Part shown: positions 1-11,884 of the stretch, piece after piece
Position numbering within the stretch: position 1 is the first letter of the stretch
How the letters are laid out: each line of letters opens with the position of its first letter
DNA from: Vanessa cardui
Lineage: Eukaryota; Arthropoda; Insecta; Lepidoptera; Nymphalidae
Assembly: GCF_905220365.1 (NCBI RefSeq)
Contig: NC_061138.1
Span: forward strand, 3,425,814-3,489,813
DNA: 64,000 nt
Direction of reading: 5' to 3'
The notes under the pieces: generated by a model
Told to the model about the DNA's origin: nothing
The model's input: the letters and a program-made list of their open reading frames with translations, nothing else
The model's database searches: none
Made by a program: the position numbers and the translations under genes

Positions 1-613
1 ATACACAATAGATGTATGAATAATGATCGAGCTCTCTTCACACTGAGATATAAATCTCTCAATAATCGATGTTATGTTGTTTATTTATTGTATCGATATC
101 GTATCGAGAACTCAGTTTTTCTCGGCTCTAACAATGGGCTGATTTATGATTTCTTATTCATATATAAAGAAAGAATAAGTTTAAGGCAATGCTTGAAATA
201 TGAAATTTTATATTTATGATTTGAAATAATAGTGGCCAAGATATTTGTTTATTCCGTATAATAGAAGATACTTTGTAGTATGTTTTTGTGTAAGTTCGTT
301 TGAGTAGGTATGACTCAAATTAAAATATATCACCTAATGCATTAGATCTACTTGAAATAAAAGGGATATTTAAGTATTCTTGAAAATTTCTTCGCCTAGT
401 AATGACTCGTGTTTGATTACATAATGACATTTTTATAGGACTCTATAAGTACGCTTATGTTCTTTTAATGCTGCATTGATTTCTGTTCCGTGAATTATAT
501 CTCTAATTGGATATTGAATCTAAGTAACGTGTAAGTAATGGAATTTGCTTTTAATTAGTAATCGGTGTAGTGTAAATGTTTTTATACTGGTCACTATTGT
601 TGAATTGATTATA

Positions 614-976
614 ATTTGTGGTAGGGTTTTGTGCAAGTCCGCCTGGGAAGATACCCAGTCATTAGAAATATTACTACCAAAAAGCGATACTTAATATAGT
701 GACTAGTGCAGCTCATTCTTGCTGTGCGTACTAGTCTTCTTCGTGTTTGGATTCCAATTCTAGCTGGAGTGGAGTCATATGCCTAACCGGATACTATAAA
801 AAAATATCGTTTTTTTTAAGAATGAGTGAGTCAGTGAAACTACAATCTTCAGATACATAAAATCTTAGCTCACACGGACGGTAACGCTTTGGTGGTGTAA
901 GGAAGAGGATAGTTAATATATCTTACAGCTCCAATGGTTATGGGCGATGATGCCCACTTACCATCAGGTGACCAAA
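614..976 (-). repeat. SINE-B copy, interrupted
   Basis: Minus-strand Metulj-like lepidopteran SINE (family name from memory). TTGTGGTAGGGTTTTGTGCA opens it and TGATGCCCACTTACCATCAG closes it. Unrelated sequence of about 120 bp (roughly 695-810) separates the halves. Confidence 0.75.
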
Positions 977-1760
977 GAAAAAAGATTAATAATTAATCTG
1001 AAAATCTTTTATAGTATCTATCAGTTCATACATTCTCTACTTTCCGTTATTTGTAGCTTTCCGATCCGTAATTAGTAAAACAAGGGTTGTGTCTGAATAA
1101 GACATTGTAGTCAATTCTACCATCCCTAAGCAAAATGATTGATTATAGATATATTCTCGAATATTAATGGTAAACCTGAAATGTTGTTAAATTTTTCATT
1201 ACATGTTAGTTGAGGTGATATGTATTGATTTTACCGTATGTTGTTATGAGGTAAATGTCAATTCGTTTCCACCGGTATTATCCAGTTATAACCGCCAGCC
1301 ATACAACCGGTGCTCACTTGCAATATCTGTTAGTCTATTCTGTAACAAGAAATTCGAAATTCAAAAGCTTGTAACGTCAGAATTGAATATACAACATTGA
1401 CTGTAATCATTATGAAATTTATAGGATATACGTATCAAAATGGCGTATCACTGTTAGTCGGTTGTCAATATTTCAGTAATGATATAAGACGTGATTTCTT
1501 ACAGAATCGCACTGCGGTAATCTAAAATTTAATTGAATACTTGACCGAACTTCGTCAGTATTGTTTGAAGGAAAGTTTGAAGTGGACGAGACTTCCAGTA
1601 CTCAAATTCTCGGAGCTTTATTATCGATACTAATAAGTATTACAAATGCAAAAGTAACTCTGTGTGGTACCTGCCCACGCTTAACCGGTGGACCGACTTA
1701 ATTTGCTAAGGAGATACTGTGTATCCCTGGCAAGGATAAGCTGTATAAAGCTATATATCC

Positions 1761-2045
1761 TAACCGAGATGGTCCATTGGTTAGAACGCGTGCATTTTAA
1801 CCAGTGATTACGGAATCAATCCACGCAAGCGTCACTGAAATTTCATGTGCTAAATTTTTGTTTATAATTCATCTCATTTTCGGCGGTGAAGGGAAACATC
1901 GTGAGGAAACCTGCATGTTTCTAATTTCAACAAAATTCGGTCACATGTGTCATGTGTCACGGTGTGGTAGAATATGTTGCAAGCCTTCTCCTCGAAGAGA
2001 GAAGAGGCCTTATCCCTGCTGTGGGAAATTAATCGGCTGTTAATG
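1761..2045 (+). repeat. SINE-A copy (tRNA-headed, RTE-tailed)
   Basis: Head CGAGATGGTCCATTGGTTAG (Pol III A-box-like), body with GAAACATCGTGAGGAAACC, tail AGAGGCCTTATCCCTGCTGT. Diverged. The short open frames over it are repeat-derived. Confidence 0.85.
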
Positions 2046-3559
2046 TATGTATAGTACATACAATCTGTGTATATAACATATATTCAATAGCTCTTTCCAA
2101 TGCGTACATCGAGGTATCACGAAGTAAACCGCAAACGATCAAACACTGCCGTTCAACAAAGACAGTTCAATCGTGTTCGATTCGAGATTAACAACTTTAT
2201 GTCATATGCCTCAGTATATCGCAACTTGTTTCTTACGACTCGACTGTGTTGTTCGTCTAGTGGCGTCTATGGCCGAAGAGCCCGAGGACTTGGGTCGAAA
2301 ACGCCGATAGATACTGGAATAAGTTCAACCTAAGCTGATTCTGATAGTGTCGAATTTATTATCTCATCGCGCTTTTGAGAATGACAGAGAGAAACGATAC
2401 ACTTTAATCGCACTGCGCACACACTTGTATACTTAATTTCTTACGAAATAAGCTAGATTCCTTATAGCTGAATAGAGAATGTTGCTAACACCGAAACTTG
2501 TTTTTTAAAATGCGTTCGATTTTTAAATAAATGAGTACCTAAGCGCTTTTTGCTAGTTTGTCTTATTTCTTCAATCGCGTTCCATTTGCCTCGCTGCTTA
2601 CATTAAAATAATAAATATGTTACATTTTCTATAAAATCTGTATACGCCTTTTATGTTTCTTTACGTTGTTTAAAATATTATGTAAGTGTTTTAATAGTAA
2701 TAATGTTAAATGTTTTATTAAAATTTAATTTAACCTAAGATAAATTAGTTGTAATTAAGATGTAAGGTATTATTTATATATTACGAAAAATACGACAACC
2801 GCTACGTTTCATAAAAAATGTTAATTATTCTGGGACAGACGAGGGAACAGAAGGAACAATACCCCCATTGGATATAGTGACAGAAGAACCGATAATCGGG
2901 ATACCCCCCCTCCCGGTCAACGATACTGGCAATATATTTATACAGTACCTAACACGTAAGTTACACATATAATTAATTCTTCTGTTTCAGAAATGTGACG
3001 AGCGTCGGTGACTACGGATGAAAAATATTTTTGTTGTGTTTTTTATATGTGTAAAAAAATATTGTTGTATTTTTTCTTTCAATAAATTTTAGTTACTTAT
3101 ACGAATGATAATACTGTTTATCCCACGATCCAATTTTATTAAAACACAAGAATAAGCGTAAGTAAAAAGTGTTGTGAAGTTTTCTTCTCTATGCAATGCT
3201 TGGAAAATATATTTTCAATCTTTGGAATAATTTCACGCGTCACGTGATCTACTTCTCGAACTCGCAGCTCTAAAATATTGTCATTGAAATTATGAGTAAA
3301 GGCGACGATAAAAGTTTGATAACCTATCGCGTTCAATTTATTACACACAGTTAATGGATATTGAACTCGCTTTATTCCAGTCTCTCACAAAAACTTGATG
3401 ATACCTCTATATTAAAAGTTTTTTTTATTTTTTATCCAGACATCGCTATCAAGTTAATATAGTAATTTAAAAACATGTACTTTACTTTATTCTACTCGAC
3501 TGTTTTTCGTATTTAAATCCGAACAAGTACAACAGAGCTGGTCTAGTTGTACCTATAGT

Positions 3560-3779
3560 ATAGGTAGGGGAATAGCCAGCTGATGGTTAGTGGTGACCAT
3601 CGCCCATAGACAGTGCTGTTATAAGATATTTTAACCATTCTTAACTTCAGCTACTAACCTTTGAAACTAAGATATTCACTTAACTGGTTTACCCACTCTT
3701 GAAACCAGACCCGACCAAAATACTAATAGTATATACCTATGATGAGTACGGGCTTGAAAAAAGCTCTACCACCAAGTAA
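3560..3779 (+). repeat. SINE-B copy, diverged
   Basis: AGCTGATGGTTAGTGGTGAC near the 5' end and GCTCTACCACCAAGTA at the 3' end. Lies 150 bp from an inverted copy. Confidence 0.78.
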
Positions 3780-3929
3780 ACCATTTACTGACTGTATCAT
3801 TTTGTCGCCTTACCGTTTCTTCCCTTCCGCAGATAACAATATGCCTAATTAGTTATTATATTTAATTTTGTTATTTGCAAATACTAACGTTATGGATTAT
3901 AGAAGCATTACTAGCACCGATTTGTAAAC

Positions 3930-4229
3930 TACTTGGTGGTAGGGTTTTGTGCAAACCCGTCTCAGTAGGTACCACCCACTCATCAGTTATTTTACCGCCA
4001 AATAACAGTATTCATTATTGTTGTGTTCTGGTTTGAAGGGTGAGCAAGCCAGTAACTAAGTGCACTAGTGACATAACATCTGGGTTCCCAAGGTTGGTGG
4101 CACAATGACGATGTAAGGAATATTTAATGTTTCTTACAGCTTCATTGTCTATGGGTGATGGTGACCACTTACCATCAGGTGGGCCACATGCTCATCCGCC
4201 AACCTATACCATAAATAAAATAAATAAAG
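3930..4229 (-). repeat. SINE-B copy, near full length
   Basis: Minus strand: CTTGGTGGTAGGGTTTTGTG at one end and CATGCTCATCCGCCAACCTA at the other, followed by (ATAAATAA). Confidence 0.9.
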
Positions 4230-6377
4230 AAAACACACTGACTTTGATATAAACCGGCAACGTTATTTGATATAACAAAAAGTTATCTACCATTCATGAA
4301 ATTTATATTAAATCGTTCTCTAACAATCTATTATAAAATTGCCAACAGAAGCATTCAAAATGCTTCCTGAGTTCTTGTTGCACAGTTGAATATATGTATG
4401 GTTTTACCATATGTATATGTAATGATTAATTATTATTTGTATAATGACGAAATAATTGATTAACGAAGTTCATAATCAATATTGATTGCGAATATGACAA
4501 ATGCTTGCAAAGTGAATACTCTTTATTAATATTAATAAAGCAATAAATTCTGATGTCCACAACTAATACTGATTTACAGTGACATTTGATATCAGCGAAA
4601 CGGTAATTAAAACTTACGGTTGGTATCTTTGTCAAAGATTTGACTGTTGGTAAAATTTGTATATAAATTATTGGATTCCAAGGTTGGTTATGTGGTGCAC
4701 AGTATTTTCATGCACTAACTCAAATTAATATGGTATAATAAGTTTATTAAAATTAATTACATTGGTACCCAAATACGTCGTAAGATTATATAAAAATACA
4801 AATATATTTGTCGTTTCTACACCAAATGGTGCAGCCCGCTCGGAACATGTAAATGCATCGTCAATGTAATACCTGGGATATAATAAATTTTGCCCAATTT
4901 CTATTTGACCCTAACCTAACACCGTGGCCGAGATTATTGTCATAAATTCTCTTTGGGTAGATTGCATTGCATGCAGGCCTAATGCGATATATCGAATAAT
5001 TGCTAATGCTGTGATCGTTATGTCGATTTGAAAATCATTTTTTTGGGTATTAATTTTTTTTGGAACGTCTACTATGGCTGAGATATAATTGATATTATAC
5101 TATTTTTGCGATTATAGCAATACAGTTACGTGTGATTAGGTATTTTATCGATAATTCATCGATATTTTGTTTGCACTTTTGATGCTCAATTCGGTAACCC
5201 TATTTGAGCTATAATGAAATGTTAGCCGTAAAATTAAATTAAGGCAACGATACCATGAATCGATTATCGGTGTATATTGGCTTTTGTGATTATTGAATCG
5301 TTTAACAACTGTAATGATAACGTTGTTTTAGATTTTCATCAAAATCCATAAACAAAATTGGACACTACAATACCTCCCATCCTTTTCACTTTACACGTGT
5401 GAGAAAGAGAAATAATATAGAAAGTTTTTTCTAAGTAAAGTCTACTTTCATTTTGGAATACATCAAATACATAACGCATCGAGAATGTATAATGTATGCA
5501 ATATTTAGAGGGCCATACCACCGGTAAAGCTGTATTCTTTCAATACAATTGTTGTTATTAAATGAACAACAACAAAAAAACAGTAATAGTTGGTTATTTA
5601 TATTACATTTAATGAAACAGTTTTACTATCTCACTGTAAAAACAATTAAATAGCAACTTAATTGACTTCCAATTGAGTTTGTAAATTTTTTTTAGTTGAA
5701 TGTATTAGCCTTAGTTCATAATTATACGTTTAAATTGTTCATTTATTTACGCTATGCACAACGTGTGCGAGACGCATATTTAATAAAATGAAATATATTT
5801 AACTGCAATTTTATTTAAATTATAAATTATTATATGAATAGAGAAGCCCTGTCAAACTTATTTAACTTTGATGTTATTAGGTATTCAGAAAAACCAAGTG
5901 GAATTTACGGTACAAGTTTTGGGAGGCAGCGAGTTGATCTCGGAATGCATTTTATGATTTAAAAAGCCAACAACAAACATAATCAATTAGTAAATATTTC
6001 AAAACGATATACTTATTATTATTATCTATTATGATTACGTTATTTATTGTGAAATGAATAGTAAAGCTACAGAATCCCAATTGGATCGATCGATGACGAC
6101 AAACTAATAATAATATTATAAGTACTGATATTTCAATCGTTAAGCAATATAATATTCTCTTTACAGATACTTATATTTGTGGTATTAGATTGCCTTATTC
6201 GAATATAGCGTAGCCTGTTTCAAGACTAAACGATTCTTAGAAGTTTACCAAATCAAAGCTAAGATTTCATTGGATACGACGAAACCTGTTACAGTCAAAT
6301 ATTTTATTACATTTTAAGGAGTAATATAACGCCGTATATATTTTCGATCGTTTTGAAAGCAGTTCCCCATAATAATT

Positions 6378-6615
6378 ACTTACGGGTTTGAGCAAAAATT
6401 TCTGGCTAGGTGTCTCATCACATATTCGACCGCTAAACAGTAAGAATTAGTAATTTTTTGCTCACGTTGGAAAAGTGAGTGAGCGAGTAAAACTACAGTC
6501 ACACGAAACGTAACATCTTAGTTCCCAAGGTTTGTGCTGTATTAATGACGTAAGAAATGATTATCTGCTGCAAATTAATATCTAGTGCTGACCATATAGC
6601 AGGTGCAGCACTTGT
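6378..6615 (-). repeat. SINE-B copy, degenerate
   Basis: GTGAGTGAGCGAGTAAAAC, ACATCTTAGTTCCCAAGG and CTAGTGCTGACCATATAGCA follow minus-strand family order. Confidence 0.65.
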
Positions 6616-7229
6616 ACCAACGATGTAACTATAGCACAAATTAATAATAATTATTGTTAAACAAAATTTTAGCCACTACGATGACGACAGCCCATTTGTA
6701 TCAGACAAAATTCTGGATTCACGATTAAAGTTATGCTGATAAGGAGTTGTCGCGGAAACGCTGTAATCGTTAAGGCAATTACTGACCTATTTGCCCCCAA
6801 GAAAAAGCGCCAAGATAATAGCCGCAAACTGACCCAGTGACCTGTTGGTCAGATATGAAGGCTGGAACGATACAATGTTTGTTCCACTTCAGTTATGTGT
6901 GGCGCATGTTGATAAATAACTAACGTAGTGTCGTTACTTTGCGCCATTATTTAAATTATGGAATAAAATATTTTATATTCTATATTTAAAAGTTGTTAGT
7001 GAATTATAAAATAGACTATTTTTATTTAAAAATAGAATAATACAAGATGTGTAATGACTTTAAAATCAACAGAAGTTTACGAATTTAAAGCCAAGACGTA
7101 CTTGAACTAAATCGAGTATTTAAATTTGTGGACATTAGATTGCTGACCACTTTAATGATAAGACTTTTATTATTATAATATGATTATTATTATTTGCACC
7201 ATTCACCAAGTGAATAACAAGTTTACAAG

Positions 7230-8280
7230 GAAAAAGTGCCGACTCATACTTTGGGGGCGTTGAGCAAAGCGCGAAATCGCTTCCATGAAGCAATTTAATT
7301 TCGCACATAGCGACGTCTAGGCTTCGCGTAATTTAATCCAGCTTGGTTGGCGCGAATAGCGTAAAAAAAAATGGTCGACTTTTATTTGTATTCCTGCGTC
7401 GGCACGTCCTGATGCCCGTTTCAATCCCGCGTACATATAAAACGTGACCATTCACATTCTCATCCGTCGAGGAATAAACATAATCTGTCACACATCAACC
7501 AACGACCGCCCCCCCCCCCCGCCTCTGCCTCTGCTCGACGTGATTCAAAAGCAAATATTTGAATCCTGACAATTCAGATAGTTAACGAGATCGCTATCAA
7601 CGACTTGTAATTGGACGTCGAGTGGCGGTCATTAAGTCCGCGCCGTGACGTCGCCACGAATATAAATTGCGTTTCACTCGAGGTCGGGGACGGCAATTAT
7701 GTATGTGTCGAAATCGCCCGATATGATTGTTTTGTTTTCGAGCTCAAAGCTTATCCATCTTTTTTTGATATCTCTAATCTCGTCCCAATCTCTGCGGTGG
7801 CCGCTCCATGAATATTTTAACTCTCTGTGTGACAGTCTCCAAAAATACGTTACTGGCGTTCGTTTATTAATGTCACATTGATTGCTGGATAGCCACCCCG
7901 GGGGAGAAGCCTCGGATACGTATAGAGAACTAAATGGGATTTCATTTTCTAGTTCAGGAATCAAACGCTCCCCGCGGCGCGGGTCCAATGTTCTCTCCGA
8001 AGTCCCTTTAGACATTTTTGTTCTGGTTCGCTTGATGCCGGGATTCGCATCGCCGGCAAATTCACGTATCTTCGCGAGTGTAATTGTTTCGGTCCCCGAC
8101 GCGCTTTTTTCGCGAAATACCAAATACAATTAATCTCACTCCGGGTAATGAAAATGTAGTACAGCGCTTGCACTCATTATGCATGAAAACATTTCTTCCG
8201 CAGAATTTTCACCGTTCCTCATCCGAACTTTGGTTAAACTTTTATGCATCTCGAGAGATAAAACTTTTTGAGTGAGGAAT
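7230..8280. other. GC-richer, repeat-free island in the upstream Lar intron
   Basis: Visibly richer in G, C and CpG than its surroundings and without recognised repeats. Contains a 12-base C run (7509-7520) and a possible TATA-like element CATATAAAAC (7434-7443). Open on both strands: 151 codons on minus (7674-8129) and 83 on plus (7882-8133). Neither protein has a recognisable domain. It could be a conserved regulatory element, an unrecognised alternative first exon or promoter of Lar (about 0.5-1.5 kb before the Ig1 exon), or chance. Confidence 0.4.
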
Positions 8281-8697
8281 TAAGCGTTTTTGAGATTTAC
8301 CTGTTCGAGTGTGTAAACATGTTCACCAACCAACCAACCAATGAATTGCTTCATGTGATTTGGTTACAGCCGAAATAATTTTATAATAAAGATGTTGATT
8401 ATAAATTAATTGCTAATAGTAAAATTGGATCTAACGGAGTTTGTAGTAGCGATCCCATTGTGGTATTTGAAGAACCAGTTGTAAGCCAGTAAATAACAAC
8501 TCTATACGGTACAACAGTTATAATATTCGTATGAGTAAACATATATTTATTTGATATTATTTAATTTTTGTATGTTTTATTTTATGTTACAACTGTTTAG
8601 TAATAAATTATATTCTTATGTTGTACGTTTTTTACCTTTGATTTTATTTGCTGTCATTTTCGTATTTGGTATTCAATCCAATTTAGTCTTTATACTG

Positions 8698-8728
8698 TAC
8701 TAATAAGGTTTTTTTTTCTTATACGCAG
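8698..8728 (+). promoter_or_regulatory. Branch point and polypyrimidine tract of a Lar acceptor
   Basis: TACTAAT at 8698-8704 matches the metazoan branch-point consensus. It is followed by a T-run and TTATACGCAG ending at 8728. The branch A is 25 nt from the splice site. This is seen directly in the sequence; use as the lariat point is inferred. Confidence 0.7.
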
Positions 8729-8860
8729 ATCCGCCCGAGATCACAATCCGACCACGCAATCTGCAGGTTCGCGCCAACGGCATCGCCGCCTTCTACTGTG
8801 CGGCTCGAGGCGACCCCATACCCAACATTCAGTGGCGAAAGAACGGAAAAAGAGTTTCTA
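8729..8860 (+). CDS. Lar: Lar exon: N-terminal half of Ig domain 1
   Basis: Internal coding exon of the receptor-type tyrosine phosphatase Lar, a neuronal and epithelial cell-surface phosphatase for axon guidance and synapse formation. It has 2 bases of a split codon, 43 full codons, then 1 base. The translation begins PPEITIRPRN and runs through FYCAARGDPIPNIQWRKNGK, the Ig1 B-strand cysteine and C-strand tryptophan. This is close to Drosophila Lar from the start of the mature protein. The basic RKNGKR stretch matches the lysine-rich loop that binds heparan sulfate proteoglycans in type IIa RPTPs (family knowledge). The acceptor is a long T-tract ending CGCAG, with branch-point-like TACTAAT 25 nt upstream; the donor is A|GTAAGT. 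Phase-1 introns lie on both sides. The signal peptide must come from an earlier exon, which I do not see in the window. Confidence 0.95.
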
Positions 8861-9824
8861 GTAAGTAAACGATATATACACATACTATTTGTATAAGAAA
8901 ATATACATTCGCTACACGATAATTTAACTAATAGGAAGAATAATTATTTTTAATTCCGAAAGTATATTAAACATTTTTATGTGTAAGTAAACATTTGTTT
9001 TACTGAGACTTTTTAAATCATTCTATGCGTGCTTAGCTAAACTAAATTTTCTTTGTTATAAAGAATGTAACATTCAATTCTCAATTCTCGTGCCTATCAA
9101 AAGTCATTTGTTACGGTGTACGTAACATATACATTTATATCGTCATCAGTCAAGGTACGGAGTGACAAACGCTCTACATAAAAACACAGACCATTGAATC
9201 CGGGAATTCTGTTCGTGATTGAAATGTAAAAATGGCATTTTTAGCCCATAAATATGTGAGACCGGTAATGACGTCTATAAGCCCGGAGCAATGAGCTGGA
9301 AAAACGTATAGCCGCGACCACGCACGCGAAAACCCCACCCATAAAACCATTCAGCCCCCCCTAAATAGTTTCATCGCCCGCTATGAAAAATGTAATGTTA
9401 TCAATCATATCCGGAGTGCGAGGAACGTGAAAGAATAAGGGTCACGATCACCTCCGCGCTTTCCACTTCCCATCCGCCTTATCAAACTTTATTCTCGATT
9501 TGTCTATCTGTCGGCGCCAGTGATCTATCAAATCGAGTCCCTGACTCGTATAAGCGTGTGACGGAAAAACATTCGGGTTGTGATATCGGTACGAAGATAT
9601 ATTAAGAATGGCCCGAGTGGAAACTCTATGAATTAATTATTTGCTGAGAGTATGGGAACAGATACATCCAAGATGTAGCGTAAGTGACGTGTAATTGAAT
9701 AACAGAAACGTGTCAATCTTTTGGACGGCGTCAATTTTAAATTTTTTAATGGGGGATGGAATGAAATAAAAAAAAAAACAATTCACACAGGGAAGAAAAG
9801 CATGTTATGTGAAAGTCAATTCAA

Positions 9825-10035
9825 TCTATAACAATTAATATTATAAATGTGAAAGTAACTCTGTCTGTATATCTGTCTGTTTGTCGGTCTTTTAAGACCA
9901 AACCGCTGAATCGAATTTGATGAATTTTTGGATGCAGCAACATTAAACTTCAAGAAAGGACATGGGCTACTTTTTTTGCCTAACGTATGACAACAAATTT
10001 CTTAAAACGCGAACGAAGCCGCGAGCGACTACTAG
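9825..10035 (+). mobile_element. Non-autonomous Helitron-like element
   Basis: AATATTATAAATGTGAAAGT, CTGTCTGTATATCTGTCTG, AAACCGCTGAATCGAATTTG, and the terminus AAGCCGCGAGCGACTACTAG (CTAG at 10032-10035 followed by T). TC...CTAG ends are the Helitron signature; assignment rests on ends only. Confidence 0.65.
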
Positions 10036-10572
10036 TATTATTAAAAAGTTCATTGCTAAAAAACTCTAAATAAATAATTTTAAGGACATACTCAGAAATA
10101 TTTTTAGTCTTCTGGTTAGAATACGACAAATAAATAGATCATTTCAGTCATACATGATAAATATAATATGTTTTTAGTTTATACGACTCGTCATAGACGT
10201 TCTATAACTTTTACTAATACAATTTGACGTAAACTTTACTGAGGTTTATTGGATCTTTTCATGTCATAACTTCGACGATGTGCGAAATAAATTATACAGA
10301 AGTTATTTATGAAATAAAATATATTTACGTGCATTTCTTTTTGTATTATTATGTCGTCTTATATTTTTACAATAGTAACACTTAACATATCATAGTAACA
10401 CTACGAGAAGAGGTAAATATAATTTTTATTTAACTCAAACTGATAATTTGATGTACCTATTCTAACAATGTACATAGTAATTGAACATAATCTGAAATAC
10501 TTGTCCATTATTCAATAAAGATTTAGATGAAATTTATACGGGATCAATGTGATTATTTGAATTATATGTATG

Positions 10573-10599
10573 TACGTAGTCGGTCCCAAAGTTCTGTCA
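10573..10599. repeat. Mariner left terminal inverted repeat
   Basis: Starts TACGTAGTCGGTCCCAAAG and matches the reverse complement of 11858-11884 at 26 of 27 positions; the mismatch is C against T at position 9. Confidence 0.92.
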
Positions 10600-11882
10600 T
10601 ATATGAAAATAGTGATAAAAAGAAAAGTACCAATCCGTTTTTTATAAATTATATATTATATGAAAGAACATTTAATAAGGAATTATATTAACTTAAAATT
10701 ATTCAAAATGACCGCCCTCATTTTTAATACAGGCCTTTAGTCGCCGCGGCCAGTCGTCTATCGCAGCACGCACCATATTAATGTCTATTTCAGCGACTGC
10801 TTTTATTATAGCTGACTTTAGACTGTCCAAATTTTTATGGGGCTTAGCACACACCTTCCTCTCTAAGACTTGCCAAATTTTATAGTCCAGAGGATTAAGG
10901 TCCAGACTGGAGGAAGGCCCATCTTCATGTCTGATGAAGTCGATGTTTTGACGCTCGAACCAGGCTTGAGTGGTCTTGGCTTTATGTGCAGGTGCAGAAT
11001 CTTGCTGGAACACAAAGTGATGTCCTGAAAATAACGTGTTGGGCAGGTCTTTGACATGCTGATCCAAAACCGTCTCTTGGTACACTTTTGCACTGGTTTT
11101 GACCGCTTTTTCGCAAAAATGAACCTCAGTTGGTCCGTAGTAGGAGACTCCTAACCAGACCATCACTGAAGATGGATGATGCCCATGTTGCAGCCGCGGA
11201 ACTCTTTTTGCTGCTTCTTCAGAGCTCCCAGCATACACTCTATCATTCTGTTTATTGTCATTTTCTTCTATATCGAAAATTTTTTCGTCCGTAAAGAGTA
11301 TATCACGATGTCGATTTTTCGCGTACCGTTTCAACAACACCCCGGAGATTTTGAGTCTTATTGCTTTTAGACGAGCATTAAGTAGGTGTCCACTCTTTTT
11401 TTTGTAAGCTCGCAACTTAAGGTCTTCGTTTAACACCTTTTTGATAGTTTTTCTACTGACCCCCATCTGCAATGCCATCAGCTTCTGTTTTCGGACAGAA
11501 TTCCTTCGTATGCGTGCCTTGATTGCTTTGATCACTGCTGGTTTCCTTGCGGAGCGTGGCCGGCCAGTTCTTTTATTATCCTCAACACTTGAAACTTCAT
11601 TGTACCTATTTATAGTACGATACACAAACCTAAGCGATATTTTTAAATTTTTGAGCAACTTGAAAATGGTATTCGGCGAGTGCCCACAGCGGTGCAACGC
11701 TAAAACTGCTATTCGGTTTTCTTTCACGGTCCACTCCATCGTGAAAAATCGCGCCAAATGATAACTATTTGTTTTTTAATAATTGACAAACCTTCAAAAA
11801 TGGAATGCAATTAAACTTTTTTTAAATCGTCTTCGAAATTGGAAAATAATGTGCCAGTGACAGAACTTTGGGACCAACTACG
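10575..11882 (-). mobile_element. Complete DD37D mariner (maT/Bmmar1-like)
   Basis: A full Tc1/mariner transposon of about 1.31 kb. Left end 10573-10599 and right end 11858-11884 form 27-bp terminal inverted repeats (including TA) with one mismatch; the shared core is GGTCCCAAAGTTCTGTCA. TA dinucleotides flank both ends, as expected for a TA target duplication. The exact boundary is ambiguous because both ends read TACGTA. The single ORF, on the minus strand, is uninterrupted. The 37-residue spacing between the last two catalytic aspartates places it near the DD37D (maT, Bmmar1) lineage described from moths; that is family knowledge applied to seen spacing. Near-identical ends and an open frame suggest recent insertion. 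Confidence 0.93.
10699..11757 (-). CDS. Mariner-family transposase, DD37D
   Basis: A 352-residue transposase, the usual length for this family. The N-terminal helix-turn-helix half (about residues 10-55) binds the terminal repeats. GRPR at 65-68 is the AT-hook-like linker. A second HTH region spans roughly 75-125. The DDE/D catalytic domain has D157 (LFTDEKIF), D253 (FQQDSAPAH) and D291 (DLNPLDYKIW), with 95 and 37 residues between. It catalyses cut-and-paste transposition in the nucleus. Start: the ATG at 11757 opens MARFFTMEW; a second ATG at codon 7 is possible. The stop is TAA at 10701-10699. One oddity: the usual proline of the SPDLNPLD-type motif is leucine (SLDLNPLD), which might reduce activity. 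The gene lies antisense to Lar within its intron. No frameshift or internal stop is seen. Confidence 0.93.
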   Translation of the reverse strand: MARFFTMEWTVKENRIAVLALHRCGHSPNTIFKLLKNLKISLRFVYRTINRYNEVSSVEDNKRTGRPRSARKPAVIKAIKARIRRNSVRKQKLMALQMGVSRKTIKKVLNEDLKLRAYKKKSGHLLNARLKAIRLKISGVLLKRYAKNRHRDILFTDEKIFDIEENDNKQNDRVYAGSSEEAAKRVPRLQHGHHPSSVMVWLGVSYYGPTEVHFCEKAVKTSAKVYQETVLDQHVKDLPNTLFSGHHFVFQQDSAPAHKAKTTQAWFERQNIDFIRHEDGPSSSLDLNPLDYKIWQVLERKVCAKPHKNLDSLKSAIIKAVAEIDINMVRAAIDDWPRRLKACIKNEGGHFE

Positions 11883-11884
11883 TA
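11858..11884. repeat. Mariner right terminal inverted repeat
   Basis: Begins TGACAGAACTTTGGGACC and ends at the TA target dinucleotide; partner of 10573-10599. Confidence 0.92.

Larger units (their letters stand above)
1..8728 (+). other. Lar intron upstream of the first visible exon (partial)
   Basis: All of this should be intron, because fly Lar places a signal peptide before the PPEI segment and no such exon is seen here. It holds four SINE-B copies, one SINE-A copy and a GC-richer unique island (7.23-8.28 kb). 1-613, 977-1760, 2046-3559 and 4230-6377 are AT-rich, with no repeat or gene I recognise. A C-rich patch sits near 2906-2917. Confidence 0.75.

Noticed and set aside
7699..7881. 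Plus frame with a hydrophobic start (MIVLFSSSKLIHLFLISLIS) as a possible Lar signal-peptide exon
   Set aside because: No consensus donor in phase 1 follows the hydrophobic stretch, and there is no similarity to Lar N-termini; chance frame within the GC-richer island.
7674..8129. 151-codon minus frame as a nested gene
   Set aside because: No domain or low-complexity pattern recognised, and overlapping plus frames are also open; explained by base composition unless conservation is shown.
11441..11761. 106-codon plus frame opposite the mariner
   Set aside because: Shadow of the intact transposase frame on the other strand.
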